Origin: Victivallales bacterium
GTDB lineage: Bacteria > Verrucomicrobiota > Lentisphaeria > Victivallales > UBA1829
Direction: 5' to 3'
Assembly (NCBI GenBank): GCA_016285345.1
Contig: JAEEQN010000021.1
Coordinates: forward strand, 1 to 47,840
Length of the DNA stretch: 47,840 nt
A model generated the notes under the pieces. That model did no database searches. It was not told the DNA's origin and was given only the letters and a program-made list of their open reading frames with translations. The position numbers and the translations under genes are program-made. Positions 33,736-41,335 of this stretch are shown here, piece by piece. Numbering within the stretch: the first letter of the stretch is position 1; the number at the start of each line of letters is the position of its first letter.

Positions 33736-33747
33736 CGTTGACTCGAC

Positions 33748-34179
33748 TCATGCAATTCTTTTTTTGTTAATGATGGAAAATGTTCCGCTTATGATGTAGA
33801 GAATACCTGTAATGGTTCCCCAAAACATTGATCCAAAACCAACAAAACCATTGACAAGAATAAACAAGGCCATCAGAATCAATAAGATGCCTGTTATCAC
33901 TGATATTTTGGATTTGCCAAAAAATGATAAAATGAAGGCAAAGATACTTACAAGAAGAACCGCGACAAGCAAACCTGTAACGCGGTCATCAGGTTGCTCG
34001 GAATTCGGAACGATTCCATTTTCAATTTTGTTTTGGTTGATTGCCTCATTAGCAACAGCAGCACAAACCGTAGCACACAAGAAATTAGGTATACTCATAC
34101 AGAAAGCGATCAGTCCTAATATCCAAGGGACGTTAGACTTGTGTTGCAACGCATTGACAGTGATGTTAGAGTTTTCCAT
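33748..34179 (-). CDS. Small four-span membrane protein (DUF4064-like layout)
   Basis: The 143-residue protein has hydrophobic helices near residues 19-40, 70-88, 92-112 and 116-136, and a polar loop (NEAINQNKIENGIVPNSEQP) between the first two. GLIAFCMSIPNFLCATV at the start and GTITGILYIISGTFSIINKK at the end resemble small DUF4064-like membrane proteins, but I cannot assign it. AGAGG lies upstream of the ATG. It is AT-rich and shares an operon with the Lgt-like gene. Confidence 0.65.
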   Translation of the reverse strand: MENSNITVNALQHKSNVPWILGLIAFCMSIPNFLCATVCAAVANEAINQNKIENGIVPNSEQPDDRVTGLLVAVLLVSIFAFILSFFGKSKISVITGILLILMALFILVNGFVGFGSMFWGTITGILYIISGTFSIINKKRIA

Positions 34180-34244
34180 TTTTCTACCTCTTTGATTTAT
34201 TTGTTAGATTAAACTCCATGTGCAGGAGATTGGGAAACAAAAAA

Positions 34245-34279
34245 GAACCGCAAATGACCATTTCTGGATTTTGCGGTTC
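34245..34279 (-). terminator. Intrinsic terminator on the minus strand
   Basis: GAACCGCAAA and TTTGCGGTTC form a 10-bp stem, followed on the minus strand by TTTTTTG. It ends transcription coming from the right, which implies a minus-strand gene existed between 34280 and 34760. Confidence 0.7.
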
Positions 34280-34526
34280 AAAAAGAGGCTAGAGTTGAGG
34301 GAAGAATTAAGGAGAAAAGTTTATTCTTTTTTTTCTTGCATTTTATCTTCGCAAGGAGAAAAAAGCAAAATATCAAGAAACAGGTGAATACTATTCTGTA
34401 CTTTTGCTTCCATGAGGCAAAACCCAGCAGATTTGGAAGCAACAGGAAAAAAGCCGAGAGCTTCCAAGCATACGCATGGAGGCCCGACCAAGAGCCTGCA
34501 ATGAAATACAAAGAAGCACCCGGCAA
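34278..34526 (-). pseudogene. Remnant of a small membrane protein
   Basis: The frame ends at 34278, exactly at the terminator stem, as real genes often do. It encodes two hydrophobic helices (SAFFLLLPNLLGF; IVFTCFLIFCFFLLAKIK) and a basic tail. There is no ribosome site or ATG at its beginning. The neighbouring frame upstream continues in a membrane-protein-like way (MDYSGRMTVFTALAG), suggesting one gene broken by a frameshift near 34530. AT-rich like its neighbours. The family is unknown. Confidence 0.35.
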
Positions 34527-34761
34527 GAGCTGTAAACACAGTCATCCTACCGGAATAATCCATCAATTTCATTGCAAATCTCATTTTTACTTGGTCGGTT
34601 TCCATGCGTATTTGCTGAAATATAACGATGTCGAATGAGCTCGAACTCGGATTCCTGAAAATCAGGAGACCGATTCCAAAACACAATTTACACGCTTTCT
34701 GGGAAAAATCAAATGCTTTTTCTGCTTTTTTTAGATTTTTTCCTTTTTGAGGGGGAAGAAA

Positions 34762-34826
34762 GGACGCGTTGCGTCCTCGCTTCGCTTGGGGCGGCTGCGC
34801 CGCCTCGGTAGCCTCGCTTACGCTCG
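34762..34826 (-). repeat. 65-bp hairpin repeat, right copy (inverted)
   Basis: Read on the minus strand it matches 32861-32925 at about 56 of 65 positions, keeping both stems (GGCGGC-GCA-GCCGCC and GGACGC-AAC-GCGTCC). Compensating differences fall in loops. The two copies point inward at the AT-rich island. The remaining 34827-35132 has no gene; AT-rich promoter-like sequence (TATAGTATATTATG) lies near 35007. Confidence 0.75.
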
Positions 34827-35132
34827 TCTTTTCTCTTTTCCGCGGGACGCGGACGGCATGGGTTGATTTAAAATGGTCTCGGCGCATGCTCCTCCACGAC
34901 TGGTGAGCGGGGGATTTTTAACGTTACGAAAAGGGACGGGGAGGATGATTGATCAAAAAATATATGCTTTTTCGTGAAATGGGAATAGCATAATTCAGGT
35001 TTTATAGTATATTATGTTTGAACGGGAAGGATGTCCGCGTGTTCGCGCGGCGCACCGTCCCGGGTCCGATTTGAACGTAACCAGCTACTTTCCATACCAA
35101 CCCAACCACGCATGAATCAGGAGAACCAGGAA

Positions 35133-37034
35133 ATGAAACATGCAGCAGTCTTTGCCGCCGCCGCGATCTGCGCGGCCGCCGCGACCGCAGCCGTGAGCTG
35201 CGCCACAGCCGATGACCAGCCCGCCGCCACCCCCGGAAAACTCACGTTCTATCCGTCCTCCGCGACGGACCTCGAGGACGGCCCGATGGCGGACCGCAAG
35301 AAAGTCAACGAAGTCTTTCTGACCGAAACGCTGAACCCCGACGCCCTGCTGTCGAAATTCCTGACTGTGGCGGGACTTGAGGCGAAGGCCCGTCCGTACG
35401 GCGGCTGGGAAGCGCGCGACATCGCGGGCCATTCGCTCGGCCACTACCTCTCCGCGCTCGGCATGGCGTACGCGCACGGTGGCAACAAGAAGGCGAAGGA
35501 ACGCTCCGACTATATCGTCGACGAGCTCGCGAAGTGCCAGGACAAGCTCGGCACCGGGTACGTCCACGCTGAAGACGAACGCTGGCTGAACGACCTCGAA
35601 CGCGGCACGGTGCGTCCGCAGCCGTTCAACCTGAACGGCGTCTGGGTGCCGTTCTACTCCATCCACAAAGTCTTCGCCGGCCTCCGCGACGCGTACCGCC
35701 TGACCGGCAACAAGAAGGCGCTCGACGTCGAGAAGAAGCTCGCGGACCGTGTGATCGCCGCCCTGAGCAACCTCAGCCCCGACCAGGTGCAGAACATGCT
35801 CCGCGCCGAGCACGGCGGCATGCTCGAGGTCATGGTCGACCTCACCACGGACACCGGCGACAAGAAGTATTCCGAGGCCGGACGCCGTTTCTTCTTCGAC
35901 AACCGCATCCTCGGCGCGATGGAGGAACAGCGCGACATCTTCAACGGCATCCACGCGAACACGCAGATCCCGAAGATCGCCGGTCTCGCCCGTCTGTATG
36001 AGGTCGAGGGCGACGAAAAGGCGCGCACCGGCGCCGAATACTTCTTCAACGAAGTCTCCACGAAGCGCTCCTACGCGAACGGCGGCCACAGCGAAAGCGA
36101 ACATTTCTACGACATGAACGACGTGGCGCGCACGCTGAAGCCGAACACCGCCGAGACCTGCAACTCGTTCAACATGGTCAAGATCGCCATGCACGTCTTC
36201 GAGTGGAACCAGAACACGAAGCCGATGGACTTCGCCGAGAAGGTGACGCTGAACCACATCGCGTCCAACATCGGCAAGGAGCCCGGCGAATACGGCTACT
36301 TCCTCTCCCTCGGCTCGCCGCACTACAAAGTCTTCTCCACCGAGTTCAACTCCTGGTGGTGCTGCGTCGGGTCCGGCATGGAGAACCCGGAACGCTACAC
36401 CGAGATCAGTTTCGCCACCGATGGCGCGGGCACTGTGGCGGTGAACCAGTACTGGGCCGCCGAACTGAAGGACGACAAGCTCGGCCTTGAACTTGAACTC
36501 AAGTCCGCGTTCCCGCTCTCGAAGACCGCCGAGATCAAGCTCGACCTCAAGAAGTCCAAGAAGTTCACGCTCGACCTCCGCAAGCCCGTCTGGACGAAGC
36601 AGATGACCGTGAAGGTCAACGGTTCCGCCGTCAAGACCGACGCCGACGAACGCGGCTACATCGCCATCAACCGCACCTGGAAGGACGGCGACAAGGTCCA
36701 GGTCGAATTCGACTTCCCGCTCTACAGCGAATCCCTTCCCGACGGCAAGCACGTCGCCTTCTTCTACGGCCCGCTGCTCCTCGCCGCCGTGATCCCGCCG
36801 AAAGCCGGCGACGACCCCGCGCTCCGTCGCTACCGCGACCAGTGGGGCCCCGAGACGCATGAGCCGATCCCGACCGTGGCGGCCGCCGACGCCGAGACCG
36901 CGATCAAGGCGTTCAAGCCGGGCAAGAACTTCGGCGAGTTCATCGCGCAGGGCAAGAACGGCGAATTCACGCTGATGCCGCTCTTCAACATCTACCACGA
37001 GCACTACTCCGCGTATCTCCCGCTGGACAAGTAA
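35133..37034 (+). CDS. GH127 beta-L-arabinofuranosidase-like lipoprotein
   Basis: The start at 35133 follows AGGAG by nine bases and gives a signal peptide (AAAAICAAAATAAVSC) with a likely lipobox Cys. The GH127/DUF1680 domain fills residues about 45-560. It includes RPYGGWEARDIAGHSLGHYL, E341 and C343 in AETCNSFNM, and C410-C411 in WWCCVGSGMEN, the zinc and nucleophile cysteines known from GH127. The mature enzyme would act in the periplasm or at the surface on L-arabinofuranosides. It lacks the GH43 module of the 441-3824 gene, and low similarity outside the motifs suggests a different linkage. A terminator follows at 37106. Confidence 0.9.
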   Translation: MKHAAVFAAAAICAAAATAAVSCATADDQPAATPGKLTFYPSSATDLEDGPMADRKKVNEVFLTETLNPDALLSKFLTVAGLEAKARPYGGWEARDIAGHSLGHYLSALGMAYAHGGNKKAKERSDYIVDELAKCQDKLGTGYVHAEDERWLNDLERGTVRPQPFNLNGVWVPFYSIHKVFAGLRDAYRLTGNKKALDVEKKLADRVIAALSNLSPDQVQNMLRAEHGGMLEVMVDLTTDTGDKKYSEAGRRFFFDNRILGAMEEQRDIFNGIHANTQIPKIAGLARLYEVEGDEKARTGAEYFFNEVSTKRSYANGGHSESEHFYDMNDVARTLKPNTAETCNSFNMVKIAMHVFEWNQNTKPMDFAEKVTLNHIASNIGKEPGEYGYFLSLGSPHYKVFSTEFNSWWCCVGSGMENPERYTEISFATDGAGTVAVNQYWAAELKDDKLGLELELKSAFPLSKTAEIKLDLKKSKKFTLDLRKPVWTKQMTVKVNGSAVKTDADERGYIAINRTWKDGDKVQVEFDFPLYSESLPDGKHVAFFYGPLLLAAVIPPKAGDDPALRRYRDQWGPETHEPIPTVAAADAETAIKAFKPGKNFGEFIAQGKNGEFTLMPLFNIYHEHYSAYLPLDK

Positions 37035-37105
37035 GGAGGCGGAGCCTTCACTGATATGGTGTCTGGATTCGCTCAGGCACAAGGAGGCGAAACTCAAAAA
37101 ACGGA

Positions 37106-37137
37106 AGCCCCGTGCGGAAAACCGCATGGGGCTTTTT
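37106..37137 (+). terminator. Terminator of the second GH127 gene
   Basis: AGCCCCGTGCGG pairs with CCGCATGGGGCT (one G-T contact) around AAAA, followed by TTTTT. Confidence 0.85.
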
Positions 37138-37169
37138 CATGGGCGAAGTCGAGGGGATAAAGGACGGGT

Positions 37170-37550
37170 TTACGATTCGATGACCTTCTTGCCGAGACGC
37201 TGCACGAGGACCTCGTTATGTTCGCCGAGGACAATGATCTTCGGCGCGTGGGTCGCGGCTTCTTCCGGCGTGTAGTAGCCGAAGCACATGATCGTCACGA
37301 TGTCGCCGACGCGGCCGAGGTGCGCCGCCGCTCCGTTGAGGCAGAAAACGCCGTTGCCGCGTTCGCCGGGGATTGCGTAGGTCTCCAGACGGTTCCCGTT
37401 GGTGGCGTTCACGACGAGGATGCGTTCGTAGGGCAGGATGTTCGCCAGGTCCAGATAATCCGGGTCGATGGCGAGACTCCCCTCGTAATTGAGGTCACAC
37501 GCGGTCAGACGCGCACGGTGTATTTTGCCTTTAAGAAGTTCCAGTGTCAT
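37170..37550 (-). CDS. panD: Aspartate 1-decarboxylase
   Basis: It makes beta-alanine for pantothenate. The 126-residue proenzyme has the self-cleavage site G24-S25 in NYEGSLAIDP; Ser25 becomes the pyruvoyl cofactor. IHRARLTACDLNYEGSL, YAIPGERGNG and LNGAAAHLGRVGDIVTIM are strictly family sequence, and length is normal. A TATATT -10-like box lies near 37590. With panE at 14761 it supports de novo pantothenate synthesis. Confidence 0.95.
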   Translation of the reverse strand: MTLELLKGKIHRARLTACDLNYEGSLAIDPDYLDLANILPYERILVVNATNGNRLETYAIPGERGNGVFCLNGAAAHLGRVGDIVTIMCFGYYTPEEAATHAPKIIVLGEHNEVLVQRLGKKVIES

Positions 37551-37649
37551 GTTTTCGGTCGTCTCCAGAAAAGAGTTGAAGTATATTAATATACACCGTA
37601 TTCTGAAAAATACGAATCGAATCCGCTTTTTTCAGCGATAACGCCCCCA

Positions 37650-37743
37650 GTGCTTGAGCGAAGCCAGGCACTGTTACAGAAAGCGATGTATCTCCATGCG
37701 CCGTCGCGGAGCACGGCGCTGCCGCAGTGGAGGCGATGCCTCC
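37650..37743 (-). repeat. Hairpin repeat, copy C
   Basis: Minus-strand order: GGAGGC-ATC-GCCTCC (37743-37729), linker ACTGCGGCA, stem GCGCCGT...ACGGCGC (37719-37698), and a GTGCCTGGCTTCGCTC stem ending AAGCAC (37671-37650). It lies 52 bases after the stop of the chagasin gene on the same strand. The order matches copies A and B. Confidence 0.65.
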
Positions 37744-37794
37744 CGGCGTGGACCGTCCCGTGAATCTGAACTTGTTTTTGTGCCGAGGAGTTTC

Positions 37795-38994
37795 TTACTC
37801 GACTTCGACCGTGACGCTGTAGTTCGTGTTGAACTTGGAATCGGGGTTCCACGGCTGCATGTAGGTGAGGTCGATCTTCGCCTTGCCCTTCTTCAGCGCG
37901 CGGTAGACGATCGTGGTCCTGCCGCCGACGCCGACCATGCCCCCCGGGCTCGCGTTCTGTTTGTAATCGTTCCGTTCGAGCTTGAGGATGTCCTTGTCGA
38001 CCTTGTCGACTCCGGTCCAGCTGAATCCGGTGGTGGGATTGGATTCGAGCGAGAGGATGACGGTTCCGTCGACGGCGACTTTGACGGTCTTGCCGTTGTC
38101 CCCGTCGTTGAGGCGGACTTCCTTCGCCGTGGCGGAGGCGGCCTTGGCGTCGGTCGCGGGCGCGGCCTTGGCGTCGGCTTCGACCTCGACGGTCAGCTTG
38201 AACGCCTGCGCGGGCTCCTTGTCCTTTTCCCACGGACGCGCATACCCGAGCGAAATGTCGGTCTTGCCCGGCGCGAGCGCCGTGAACGTGCAGAAATCAT
38301 TGCCGCCGACGCCGACCATGCCCGCCGGATGCTCGTCGACCTTGTATTCGACCTCGCCGGATTTGAGGACCTTCGCGTCGGTCTTGCCGGTCAGCGCCCA
38401 GGAATACCCCGTGGTGCGGTTGGATTTGAGCTTGACGCGGATGACGTCGCCGACCTTGACCTTGAGCGTCTTGCCGTTGTCGTCCCGGGTCATCTCGTAC
38501 GTCTTGGACGCGGCCTTCGCATCGGCGGCTGCCGCGGCTGCCGCATCGGCGGCTTCCGCGACAATCTTCACGTTGAACGTGCTGAGGGGGGGCTTGTCCT
38601 GTTCCCACGGACGGCCGCAGCCGAACTTGAGCTCGGCATTGCCGGGCGCTTTCACGAGATAGCGGAACGTCGACTTGTCGCCGACTCGGACCATGCCGAT
38701 CGCATAATCCCTCACCTGCTGATCTTTCTTTTCGAGTTCCAGCACGGAATCCGAACGGCCGGGCTGTTCGCTCCACGCGTAGTAGCCGTCGGCGGCGTAG
38801 CTTTCCAGTTCCACCACGACGATCTCGCCGACTTTCGCCTTGATCTCCTTGTTCGCGTCGCCGGTGGTCACGCGGATTTCCACGGGCTTGTCCGGGTCCG
38901 GCAGGTTCGGCTGAAGGTCCGGCTTGGGATCGGCGGCGGCGAGACCGACCGCTCCGAACAGCGCGACCGTGGCCAGAAGAACAGAGTATTTCAT
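37795..38994 (-). CDS. Secreted inhibitor with three chagasin (I42) domains
   Basis: A signal peptide (VLLATVALFGAVGLAAA) leads a 399-residue protein made of three similar beta-rich domains (about 35-145, 165-275, 290-399). Domains 2 and 3 keep all three chagasin loops that plug papain-like proteases: SNRTTGYSW/SNPTTGFSW, GMVGVGG and YARPW/YMQPW. Domain 1 keeps GRPW, but its first loop is YAADGYYAW and its second GMVRVGD, so it is probably weakened or retargeted. Ala/Asp/Lys-rich linkers join them. The exported protein likely protects against host or microbial cysteine peptidases (inference). Its promoter is TTGATT-17-TAAGAT at 39095-39067. Confidence 0.85.
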   Translation of the reverse strand: MKYSVLLATVALFGAVGLAAADPKPDLQPNLPDPDKPVEIRVTTGDANKEIKAKVGEIVVVELESYAADGYYAWSEQPGRSDSVLELEKKDQQVRDYAIGMVRVGDKSTFRYLVKAPGNAELKFGCGRPWEQDKPPLSTFNVKIVAEAADAAAAAAADAKAASKTYEMTRDDNGKTLKVKVGDVIRVKLKSNRTTGYSWALTGKTDAKVLKSGEVEYKVDEHPAGMVGVGGNDFCTFTALAPGKTDISLGYARPWEKDKEPAQAFKLTVEVEADAKAAPATDAKAASATAKEVRLNDGDNGKTVKVAVDGTVILSLESNPTTGFSWTGVDKVDKDILKLERNDYKQNASPGGMVGVGGRTTIVYRALKKGKAKIDLTYMQPWNPDSKFNTNYSVTVEVE

Positions 38995-39066
38995 ATTGGA
39001 TTCCTTTCCTGGATGTGATGGTGTTTTTCGGGCTTGTTCACAGAATTAGACGCAAAAATCATGAAA

Positions 39067-39095
39067 ATCTTAGCACACAAACCGGAAAAAATCAA
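39067..39095 (-). promoter_or_regulatory. Promoter of the triple-chagasin gene
   Basis: Minus-strand TTGATT (39095-39090), 17 bases, TAAGAT (39072-39067), about 73 bases before the ATG. Confidence 0.65.
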
Positions 39096-39177
39096 GCCGC
39101 AACGAAAAAAAACACGATATTATACCGTTTTTCAGCCGGTTTTTTAGCAAAAATCGGGAAAAGTTAGGCAAGGCTTA

Positions 39178-39205
39178 TTGACAAAGCGGAAAGATGTGCT
39201 ATAGT
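39178..39205 (+). promoter_or_regulatory. Promoter reading into the secretin leader
   Basis: TTGACA (39178-39183), 16 bases, TATAGT (39200-39205). The first coding start downstream is at 39885, so the transcript has an untranslated part of about 670 bases or carries an RNA gene. Confidence 0.75.
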
Positions 39206-39211
39206 ATATGG

Positions 39212-39884
39212 CGCAATCGTTGGCATGCGGTCCGGTTTTCAATAGAAACCATTCGGCCGTTTGTCCGGTGAAAAGCAAAGTTAGGACAAACTAACTCAAA
39301 CCCCAAAACATAGCGGCATGGCATGAAGCCTTGCGGGGAATCCCGGAACGCACCGGGAAAAAACGGACGGGCGCGGCATGAAGCCGTGCGGGAGAATACG
39401 TATGTACAGGGAAAAGGGGGAGGACAAGTCCTCCACTGTAGCAGTGCCGGGCGCACGCTCCGGCACACACAGAGTGTGCCGAGCAGTGCGCGGCATCCGC
39501 TCGCGCACGGGAAAGCAGTCGTGCATGAGCGTCAGCCATGCACTGTATCAGCACGGCTTGCCGTGTGTGCGGCTTTCGCTCGTACATGGATCGCTGCTGT
39601 CAGGATTACACTCAATGGAAAACGCCTTCCCCCGTTTTACGCTTTCCGACAGCAAGTTTCCCTCCGTTCCTCCTCAAAACGCCGTTGGCACGGGATTTGC
39701 TCATGCCGGGCGGCTGTGTTTTGCAGTGCGTCCGGGCAGGAATCCGATCTCCACGTCGTCCGTTCTCCCCGCGTCCGCCGCTCCGGCGGACAATCGCAGA
39801 TTGTTTACCCAGCCTAACAAATAACAACGAAACCATAACCCACCAAACCGTAACAACCAACCAAACCAAAGGAGATCCCCCCAA
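39212..39884 (+). ncRNA. Long hairpin-rich leader or RNA gene, undescribed
   Basis: No protein gene is convincing here. Consecutive stems can be read: AGTTAG/CTAACT (39279-39296), TCCCGG/CCGGGA (39341-39358), GGAGGAC/GTCCTCC (39419-39434), GTGCCGG/CCGGCAC (39444-39466), GGCACAC/GTGTGCC (39462-39480, competing with the previous stem), GTGCGCG/CGCGCAC (39486-39508), GTGCATG/CATGCAC (39521-39543) and CACGGC/GCCGTG (39552-39565). GGCATGAAGCC-TGCGGG is present twice (39320, 39375). The part after about 39780 is unstructured and CA-rich up to AAAGGAG and the secretin start. Confidence 0.5.
39419..39587 (+). repeat. Hairpin repeat, copy B (expanded)
   Basis: The GGAGGAC stem, linker ACTGTAGCA and GTGC-stem match copies A and C. 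Here four GTGC-type stems follow in series with nine-base loops GCGCACGCT, GCATCCGCT, AGCGTCAGC (the same pattern on the other strand) and GCTTTCGCT. The shared pattern is GC-NNN-CGCT. Confidence 0.65.
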
Positions 39885-41306
39885 ATGAATCCCAAGGTAA
39901 AAACCGGCCTGATCGCGCTGTTCGCGGCCGGCCTCCTGATCCCCTCGTTCGCCCAGGCTCCGAATCCTGACGACGAGACCACCGCGGAAATCGAAGCCGA
40001 AGAGAAAGTGCAGACTGTCACGATCCTGCAGGACGATGCACAGAAGGACATGGTCAGCAAAACGTTTTTGCTGAAACACGCGAAAGCGGCCGATCTGGCA
40101 CCGTTCGTGAAGAGCGCCGCCATCCGGTTCGACGGCAATTCCAGCGTGACCTGCATGGAAGACAAGGCGAACAGCCGCCAGCTGCTGATCGTGTCGACCA
40201 CGGTCCCCATGATGCCCTACATCGACGAGATGGTCGAGGCTCTTGACCGTCCCGGCAAGATGAACGACTACGACACGATCATCTCCGGCACGGGCATCGC
40301 CTACGGCACCTACAAGCCGCAGTACCGTTCCGCCAAAAGCATGCTCAAGGTCATCAAGCAGACCGGCATTTCCAGCGGCCCGCTGGACTCCGTGGTGAAG
40401 CTCGACAGCGCGACCGGCATGTTCTACTTCAAGGACACGCCGAGCCGCGTGGCGGACATCAAGGCGAAGCTCGAATGGCTCGACAAGGAGATTCCGCAGA
40501 CGAAGATCGAGCTGAAAGTCTATGAAGTGCGCGACAGCGATCTGCTGGACGTCGGCGTGGACTACCTGGCGTGGAAGAACGGCCCCGGCCTCAACCTCTT
40601 CGACGCCGCTTACGACGTGCTGAGCATCAAGGCCGCGGAAACGATCCTGACCGGCCTCACGCAGACCGGAGCCGACCTCTTCGGTTCGTTCAACTACGGG
40701 TTCGGCGGCTTCTACACCGCCCCCGCGTTCGATTTCAGCTTCATCCGCCTGCTTCAGCAGAACGGACGGGCGACCATCAACAGCACCGCCGGAGTCACGG
40801 TCTCCAACAATCCGGAAGCCGAGTTCAAAGCGAGTTTTTCGCCCGAATACCAGAACATCCTGAAGGACGACGATCATCGCACCAGCGTGGACGTCGGCGG
40901 CGATGCCTCGCTTGAGATGAACATCTCCGAGGCCACCATCGCCGGCACCCGCGAGAACGGCGGCGTGACGTTCGCCTACGAGCTTGCCGGATCGAACGTG
41001 GTCGAGCGCAACAACATGGGCGCGGAGATCTCCGAGGGCACGAGCTTCACCGGCTCCATCTCGCTTCCGTTCGGCCAGGAAAAGCTCCTCGCCTGCTGGG
41101 AACGCAAGACCGACGTCGAACAGACCATCGGCATCCCGTTCCTCTGCGAACTGCCGGTCCTGAAGTACATCTTCGGCACCACGACCTCGAACACCGATGT
41201 GGTACACTACCTTGTGACCGCCCGCGCCGTGCCGGTCAGGTACAATGAATCGGTCGAGCCCGGCGTCATGGCCGAATTCGACGAACTCGCCGCGAAGAAG
41301 AAATGA
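39885..41306 (+). CDS. Secretin-like (GspD-type) exported protein
   Basis: The 473-residue protein has a signal peptide (TGLIALFAAGLLIPSFAQA). Ring-building N-domains follow, with KTFLLKHAKAADLAPFVKSA and the repeated SAKSMLKVIKQTG...FYFKDTPSRVADIKAKLEWL. The C-terminal region has secretin-fold sequence (QTKIELKVYEVRDSDLLDVG; GIPFLCELPVLKYIFGTTTS near the end, resembling PxLxxIPxLGxLF). Secretins form outer-membrane pores of type II/IV systems. Here the core is shorter than GspD and no other secretion gene is adjacent, so it may be a partial or specialised ring. AAAGGAG precedes the ATG. The following gene is a paralogue. Confidence 0.75.
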   Translation: MNPKVKTGLIALFAAGLLIPSFAQAPNPDDETTAEIEAEEKVQTVTILQDDAQKDMVSKTFLLKHAKAADLAPFVKSAAIRFDGNSSVTCMEDKANSRQLLIVSTTVPMMPYIDEMVEALDRPGKMNDYDTIISGTGIAYGTYKPQYRSAKSMLKVIKQTGISSGPLDSVVKLDSATGMFYFKDTPSRVADIKAKLEWLDKEIPQTKIELKVYEVRDSDLLDVGVDYLAWKNGPGLNLFDAAYDVLSIKAAETILTGLTQTGADLFGSFNYGFGGFYTAPAFDFSFIRLLQQNGRATINSTAGVTVSNNPEAEFKASFSPEYQNILKDDDHRTSVDVGGDASLEMNISEATIAGTRENGGVTFAYELAGSNVVERNNMGAEISEGTSFTGSISLPFGQEKLLACWERKTDVEQTIGIPFLCELPVLKYIFGTTTSNTDVVHYLVTARAVPVRYNESVEPGVMAEFDELAAKKK

Positions 41307-41335
41307 CAACCGCTGACAAAAGGATACCCAATACC

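Noticed and set aside
34321-34887. 188-codon minus-strand frame across the right 65-bp repeat
   Set aside because: Its first third is translated repeat sequence and it has no ribosome site. Only the last part may be a gene remnant, listed separately.
39323-39817. 164-codon plus-strand frame in the secretin leader
   Set aside because: Its content follows the hairpin array, it has no ribosome site, and its composition (Arg/Ser/His-rich) is not protein-like.
39612-41309. 565-codon minus-strand frame opposite the first secretin gene
   Set aside because: Antisense shadow; the plus strand has a signal peptide and secretin motifs.
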